Assembly: GCA_016844425.1 (NCBI GenBank)
Contig: JAERML010000109.1
Coordinates: 1 to 9,954 of the forward strand
Direction of reading: 5' to 3'
Origin: Bacteroidota bacterium
GTDB taxonomy: Bacteria > Bacteroidota > UBA10030 > UBA6906
Length of the DNA: 9,954 nucleotides
Shown here one piece after another: positions 5,815 to 9,954 of this stretch; the first letter of the stretch is position 1, and every line of letters begins with the position of its first letter. The notes below the pieces were generated by a model. That model was not told the DNA's origin, ran no database searches, and saw only the letters and a list, made by a program, of their open reading frames with translations. A program made the position numbers and the translations under genes.

Positions 5815-8472
5815 ATGACCCGATTGCCTCGAACACTACTCTCCCTCAACGGTGGCTGGCAGATTGCGCCCGGGCGAAAGGATGCCCCGCCAACGCACTG
5901 GGACCATGAGGTTGTTGTTCCCGGACTTATCGACCTTGCCGCGCCGCGATACGATTGGTCGGTGCATGAGTACCACTGGTACCGGACAACGTTCGCCATC
6001 CCCGCAACGAACCGCTCAGACCTTGCATTCCTACGAATCGAGCAGGCGATGTTTGGCACCGAAGTATGGTTGAACGGGCAGCGCATCGGCTGCGACATAG
6101 CGTGTTACACCTCGCAAGAGTACAATATCACGACTGCTGTGAAGTACGATGCCGAGAATGAGCTGCTCGTACGCGTCGGGTTGAAGTCCACGCTTCCTCC
6201 GGAAAGCGCCGTCGGCAAGGACCAGGAGCGAAGTGAGTTCATCCCCGGCATTTGGGGTGATGTGGAATTAGTTTTGTCCGGCAATCCGCGCATCAAACTT
6301 GTACAAGTTATTCCCCATATCGATACAGGTATTGCCGAAACGAGGTTCTGGGTTGAGAACCACTCGGACAGTGACATTGTCGTCGACCTTGCAGCACACG
6401 TGCTCGAGAAGAAGTCCGGAATTGCGGTGTCTACCAACGCACAACGGCGCCTGGAGCTGAAGGCAAAGTCCGAGAGCACTCTTTCGCTTGAATTGAAGAT
6501 TGACGACCCTACCCTCTGGTCGCCGGAGGATCCGTTTCTCTACGATGTGAAAGCGACTTTGGAGTGTGAGGGACGCCTCACCGATCTAGGCAGCACGACC
6601 TTCGGCATGCGGGAGTTCAAGGTTGTTGGTGGCGACTTTGTCCTCAATGGAAAGAAGATCTTCCTGCGAGGTGGCAACATAGCCCTGCACCGTTTTTTCT
6701 CGGATGCCGACAGAGGGACGCTGCCGTGGGACCTCGACTGGGTGAAGAATCTCCTTATTGATATCCCGAAAGCGCACAACTTCAACTTCTTTCGCAACCA
6801 TATCGGCCAGTTGTACAACCGATGGTACGACGTTGCCGACGAGCATGGCATGCTCTTGCAGAACGAGTGGCAGTTCTGGACAACAACCGGATCGAAAGAA
6901 CAGATAACCAAGGAATTCACTCGCTGGCTGCAGGACAACTGGAACCATCCGAGTATCATCATCTGGGACGCTCTCAACGAGTGTTCGGATGAGACGGTGC
7001 AAAATGAGATCGTCCCGGCAATGAAGAATCTGGATCCGACCCGGCCGTGGGAATCTGTGGATTTTGTCGAGCAGCACCCGTATATCTACTCGCTCGGTCC
7101 GGTGTTAAACGACCGCCCGTTTGGCTTTACGAAATCGATGAAGGACATCGAAACGATGGCGACGCCATCGGTCGTAAACGAATTTCTCTGGTGGTGGCTG
7201 GACAAGGAATTGAAGCCCACCGTTCTCACGCAGGACGTGATCGAACGATGGCTGGGGAAGGACTATACGCAGGGCGAGCTTGTGGGACGGCAGTCGTTCC
7301 TGGCGCAGGAGTTGGTAGAGCTGTTCCGGCGAATGCGGGTAGATGCCATTCAGCCGTTTGTGTATCTGAGCAACAACTCTGGACCGACAGCGCACTGGTT
7401 TCTCGGCCACGTGAAGGATCTGCGGCCAAAGCCGGTGATGCAGACGTTGAAGAACGCATTCGCTCCCTTCGGGATTAGTCTGGAGCTCTGGGACAGGCAT
7501 TTCTTTGCCGGCGAGTCACGCGCGATGCGTCTGTTCATCATCAACGATGATCCGGTGTCACGTACGGGGGCAGTACGGTACGGTGTGGTGCGATTCGACG
7601 GGGAATGGACGTATAATACTTCGTTGAGAGTTACGGTTGAGCCGGGTGGCTCCCTCATCACTCCAATTCAGGTCATGCTCCCCCGCCGTGCCGGCGAGTA
7701 CAGGATACGTGCGGAACTGCTGGAGGAAGGTCGTGGCAGTGTATTGTCGTACTCAGAGAAGATCGCTCATGTTTTTGATCCCCTGACTGATAGTGAAGCA
7801 CAGCGCCGATCCGCCGTCCTCGTTATGGAAGGTTCGGATGAGATCACCCGGTTTCTGACAGCGCACCGGTTTCCGATTCGGAACCTGTCTGCGGGTCAAT
7901 TGTCGGACGCTGATATTGCAGTTGTGGCCGACGGAATGGTGAGGAGCAGAGAATACGAACGCTGCGTGAACGATCTCAGCCGTGTTGTGAACGCAGGCGC
8001 GACCCTTGTGGTGATCGAACCCGAGTATGGTGTTCAGGGAAAGGAAGAGATCCGCATCTTGAACGATCTAGTGCTGGCCCTGGAATCGCGCAACGATACA
8101 AACAGGGGTGGGTATGATTCGTATGTCTTTGCAGATCAAAGAGATCATCCGTTGTGGAGGGGGATTGATAAGAACCATTTGCACATGTTCAATGGTGGGC
8201 TGGGTGGTGAGATGGTCTCGCAACATACGGTGACTTGTCCCGTCGCGTACGATGTCCTCGCACGCTGCGGGATGAAACTTGCCGTGGAAGTGGTCCAGGA
8301 AATCCAGTACGGTTCAGGACTGGTGATCGTTTCCCGGATCCAAACACGGGGGAGACTCAATGCAAACAGACATGGCGGTGCTTTGTTCGACAGAAGAGTT
8401 GATCCGGTTGCACAGCGTTACTTTCTCAACCTTGTGTCGTACGCCGGAAGACGCAAGAGCGGTTCTTCGTAG
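5815..8472 (+). CDS. GH2-family glycoside hydrolase with extra C-terminal domain, no signal peptide
   Basis: An 885-residue protein if ATG 5815 is used; TTG 5812 is also possible, and GAGGT at 5797-5801 is a distant ribosome site for either. The domain order is typical GH2: N-terminal sugar-binding jelly roll from about residue 8 ('LNGGWQI', 'EYHWYRTTF', 'VWLNGQRIG'), an Ig-like sandwich ('LWSPEDPFLYDVKATL'), then the TIM barrel ('FGMREFKVVGGDFVLNGKKI', 'LRGGNIALHRFF'). The acid/base is E389 in 'IIIWDALNECSDE' and the likely nucleophile is E456 in 'SVVNEFLWWW'; both are present. Residues about 660-885 form an alpha/beta region ('IAVVADGMV', 'GATLVVIEPEYG') resembling the glutamine-amidotransferase-like fold found at the end of some GH2 and GH42 enzymes. 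Unlike its neighbours it has no signal peptide, so it may act in the cytoplasm on imported oligosaccharides. Sugar specificity (beta-galactoside, glucuronide, mannoside or other) cannot be told. Confidence 0.88.
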   Translation: MTRLPRTLLSLNGGWQIAPGRKDAPPTHWDHEVVVPGLIDLAAPRYDWSVHEYHWYRTTFAIPATNRSDLAFLRIEQAMFGTEVWLNGQRIGCDIACYTSQEYNITTAVKYDAENELLVRVGLKSTLPPESAVGKDQERSEFIPGIWGDVELVLSGNPRIKLVQVIPHIDTGIAETRFWVENHSDSDIVVDLAAHVLEKKSGIAVSTNAQRRLELKAKSESTLSLELKIDDPTLWSPEDPFLYDVKATLECEGRLTDLGSTTFGMREFKVVGGDFVLNGKKIFLRGGNIALHRFFSDADRGTLPWDLDWVKNLLIDIPKAHNFNFFRNHIGQLYNRWYDVADEHGMLLQNEWQFWTTTGSKEQITKEFTRWLQDNWNHPSIIIWDALNECSDETVQNEIVPAMKNLDPTRPWESVDFVEQHPYIYSLGPVLNDRPFGFTKSMKDIETMATPSVVNEFLWWWLDKELKPTVLTQDVIERWLGKDYTQGELVGRQSFLAQELVELFRRMRVDAIQPFVYLSNNSGPTAHWFLGHVKDLRPKPVMQTLKNAFAPFGISLELWDRHFFAGESRAMRLFIINDDPVSRTGAVRYGVVRFDGEWTYNTSLRVTVEPGGSLITPIQVMLPRRAGEYRIRAELLEEGRGSVLSYSEKIAHVFDPLTDSEAQRRSAVLVMEGSDEITRFLTAHRFPIRNLSAGQLSDADIAVVADGMVRSREYERCVNDLSRVVNAGATLVVIEPEYGVQGKEEIRILNDLVLALESRNDTNRGGYDSYVFADQRDHPLWRGIDKNHLHMFNGGLGGEMVSQHTVTCPVAYDVLARCGMKLAVEVVQEIQYGSGLVIVSRIQTRGRLNANRHGGALFDRRVDPVAQRYFLNLVSYAGRRKSGSS

Positions 8473-8556
8473 TCCGGCTTGCCCTTTCTCGATGTCTGGC
8501 GATTCGATGATCTTCCAACATTCAATCAACTACTGATGAACGCGGGAGCTTGCTAC

Positions 8557-8562
8557 AAGGGA
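8557..8562 (+). promoter_or_regulatory. Ribosome binding site that sets the GTG start of the esterase
   Basis: AAGGGA lies 11 bases ahead of GTG 8574. That start gives a clean lipoprotein signal peptide, whereas the longer frame from TTG 8550 adds eight charged or polar residues in front of it. Confidence 0.45.
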
Positions 8563-8573
8563 AAGAAAGCGCC

Positions 8574-9308
8574 GTGAAGCAACTTCTTATGGGCGTTGTT
8601 ATGGCTGCGACTTCGCTGACGGGCTGCGGTTCAGCACAGGAGTGGATGCTCGCCACCGGACAGCATCCGCAGGCATTCGAAAAGAGAATCACCGAGACGG
8701 TCAGCTACAGGTTCTTGCTGCATCTGCCGAAATCGTACGGACAGGAACCGCAGAAGAAGTGGCCCTTGATTCTCTTTCTTCACGGCTCCGGCGAATCGGG
8801 TGATGACATCCAGAAGGTGAAGGTGCATGGCCCTCCGAAGCTTGTGGAAACTGACGCGACCTTCCCGTTCATCGTGGTATCCCCCCAGAATCAAGTAGGA
8901 ACGGGCTGGTCTGTGGAAGGGCTTAACGCTCTTCTCGATGAAGTTGTTGCCCGGCTTCCGATCGATGAAGACAGGGTGTATCTCACCGGCTTGAGTCGTG
9001 GTGGCTACGGCACATGGCACTTTGCCTGTGCTCATCCCGAACGGTTTGCCGCGATTGCACCTGTGTGTGGTGGTGGCTATCCCGATGCTGTGTGCCGGCT
9101 GAAGAACGTCCCCGTATGGGTGTTCCATGGAGCAAAGGATCCGGTCATCAATATCAGCGAGAGCTATCGAATGGTCGATCCGTTGAAAGAATGCGGCGGC
9201 GACGTGAGATTTACCATCTATCCCGAAGCTGGACACGATGCATGGACGGAGACCTATGCGAACCCAGAGCTGTATACGTGGTTTCTTTCCCACACTAGAA
9301 AACGATGA
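8574..9308 (+). CDS. Lipoprotein serine esterase / predicted peptidase (alpha/beta hydrolase)
   Basis: The protein has 244 residues from GTG 8574. It starts with a lipoprotein signal peptide whose lipobox is LTGC, so C17 would be lipidated. The following GSAQEW lacks the acidic residues of the Bacteroidota surface-export signal, which suggests a periplasmic-facing anchor. The alpha/beta-hydrolase fold is clear: 'WPLILFLHGSGESGDD' (oxyanion loop), nucleophile S141 in 'LTGLSRGGYGTW', D189 in 'VFHGAKDPVI' and H221 in 'YPEAGHDAWTE'. This is the COG4099 'predicted peptidase' type, related to phospholipase/carboxylesterase and PHB-depolymerase-like esterases and often found among polysaccharide-degrading genes. 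In this setting it most likely removes acyl groups (acetyl, feruloyl or succinyl) from a glycan, though that is inference. It lies 101 bases after the GH2 gene and 15 bases before the GH3 gene, so it is probably co-transcribed with GH3. Confidence 0.87.
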   Translation: MKQLLMGVVMAATSLTGCGSAQEWMLATGQHPQAFEKRITETVSYRFLLHLPKSYGQEPQKKWPLILFLHGSGESGDDIQKVKVHGPPKLVETDATFPFIVVSPQNQVGTGWSVEGLNALLDEVVARLPIDEDRVYLTGLSRGGYGTWHFACAHPERFAAIAPVCGGGYPDAVCRLKNVPVWVFHGAKDPVINISESYRMVDPLKECGGDVRFTIYPEAGHDAWTETYANPELYTWFLSHTRKR

Positions 9309-9323
9309 AAGGGAGAGCTTGCC

Positions 9324-9954
9324 ATGACGACACGGCTTGATAGATTCATCGCGACGAAACTCATTTGCTTGTTGCTGCTCTGGGGCGTTGTTTCCGGTCG
9401 AGCTCAGGACGCGGCGATCGAGCGAAGTGTCGACTCTCTGCTAAGCATGATGACACTTGAAGAAAAGTGTGGGCAACTTAACCAGATTCCTGCCAACTGG
9501 AAAGATGGCGTGAGCTATCTTACGGATGAAGCGAAAGAGATGGTCCGTCGAGGACAGGTTGGCTCGCTTCTGAATGCCGCCGGAGCCTCGTCCATCAGGG
9601 AGATCCAGCGCCTTGCCGCCGAGGATAGCAGGCTTGGGATCCCTCTCATCATTGGGGTTGATATCATCCACGGGAGCCGTACGATCTTTCCGGTTCCTCT
9701 CGCAGAAGCCAGCTCGTGGGACCCCGAACTGGTCCAAAACTCGGCACGTGTTGCTGCCGCTGAAGCCTCGGCTGCGGGTATCCATTGGACGTTTGCGCCG
9801 ATGGTGGATATTGCCCGCGACCCGCGCTGGGGGCGAATCGTCGAAGGCTCCGGCGAAGATCCATATCTCGGCTCGGTGATGGCAGCTGCGCGTGTGAGGG
9901 GATTCCAGGGGACCAACCTCGCCGATCCGACATCGATCCTCGCCTGCGCGAAGC
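9324..9954 (+). CDS. GH3-family beta-glucosidase-like enzyme, N-terminal part (3' truncated)
   Basis: The gene starts at ATG 9324 behind GGGAGAG (9311-9317) and runs off the window; 210 residues are visible. Residues 1-27 are a signal peptide (leucine-rich core 'LICLLLLWGVVSGRA'), so the enzyme is periplasmic or outside. Then comes the GH3 N-terminal TIM barrel: 'LLSMMTLEEKCGQLNQI', 'RLGIPLIIGVDIIHGSRT', 'FPVPLAEASSWDPELVQ', 'IHWTFAPMVDIARDPRWGR' and 'EGSGEDPYLGS'. The last residues, 'ILACAK', are the start of the conserved 'KH' segment. The catalytic aspartate (SDW-type motif) and the second domain lie beyond the end. These blocks are like BglX-type beta-glucosidases. With GH144-type genes in the same cluster it could finish sophoro-oligosaccharides, as BT_3567 does beside BT_3566 in Bacteroides. 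The family is certain; linkage preference is not shown. Confidence 0.92.
   Translation, partial: MTTRLDRFIATKLICLLLLWGVVSGRAQDAAIERSVDSLLSMMTLEEKCGQLNQIPANWKDGVSYLTDEAKEMVRRGQVGSLLNAAGASSIREIQRLAAEDSRLGIPLIIGVDIIHGSRTIFPVPLAEASSWDPELVQNSARVAAAEASAAGIHWTFAPMVDIARDPRWGRIVEGSGEDPYLGSVMAAARVRGFQGTNLADPTSILACAK

Noticed and set aside
5184..6098. Minus-strand open frame of 304 codons crossing the boundary between two genes
   Set aside because: Both plus-strand genes below it have clear family motifs throughout, and its translation is low-complexity and motif-free.
8473..8573. Gap after the GH2 gene considered for a terminator, small gene or promoter
   Set aside because: I see no stable hairpin with a T-run and no open frame with a ribosome site other than the esterase start.

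Overview
The window is a plus-strand run of exported carbohydrate-active enzymes. It probably comes from the Bacteroidota/Ignavibacteria/Chlorobi-like side of the tree. The main clue is the C-terminal domain of the first gene, with the 'QNYPNPFNPST' opening, 'LKVYDVLGNEVATLVNE' centre and 'LASGMYFYTLTAG' end typical of type IX secretion (type A) sorting domains in that group. Nothing in the window (no rRNA, tRNA or housekeeping gene) fixes the taxon further.

Layout: (1) 2-913, the 3' part of a PF10091/GH144-type glycosidase ending in a T9SS sorting domain. (2) About 957-1165, a broken second T9SS sorting domain with one frameshift and no catalytic domain attached. (3) 1178-2560, a complete second PF10091/GH144-type enzyme with a signal peptide but no sorting domain. 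(4) 2687-4666 and 4572-5798, two pieces of one large exported protein with an N-terminal jelly-roll-like carbohydrate-binding region, an F5/8 type C (discoidin) domain and an (alpha/alpha)6-type glycosidase-like domain. The pieces are split by a small frame-changing deletion near 4574-4592. (5) 5815-8472, a GH2-family glycosidase with both catalytic glutamates and no signal peptide. (6) 8574-9308, a lipoprotein serine esterase/predicted peptidase. (7) 9324 to the window end, the N-terminal third of a secreted GH3 beta-glucosidase-like enzyme.

How they may work together: the PF10091/GH144 family includes endo-beta-1,2-glucanases. In Bacteroides, a GH144 enzyme (BT_3566) sits beside a GH3 exo-glucosidase (BT_3567) that removes glucose from sophoro-oligosaccharides. 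Two GH144-type genes plus a GH3 here suggest a locus for beta-1,2-glucan or a related beta-glucan. The polymer would be cut outside or in the periplasm, acyl groups possibly removed by the lipoprotein esterase, and oligosaccharides finished by GH3 and GH2. This is inference from family membership; substrate cannot be read from the sequence. No SusC/SusD pair, transporter or regulator is visible here.

The gaps are short (2561-2686, 5799-5814, 8473-8573, 9309-9323), and I see no convincing terminator, promoter, RNA gene, CRISPR array or insertion sequence in them. Long open frames on the minus strand are shadows of the plus-strand genes.
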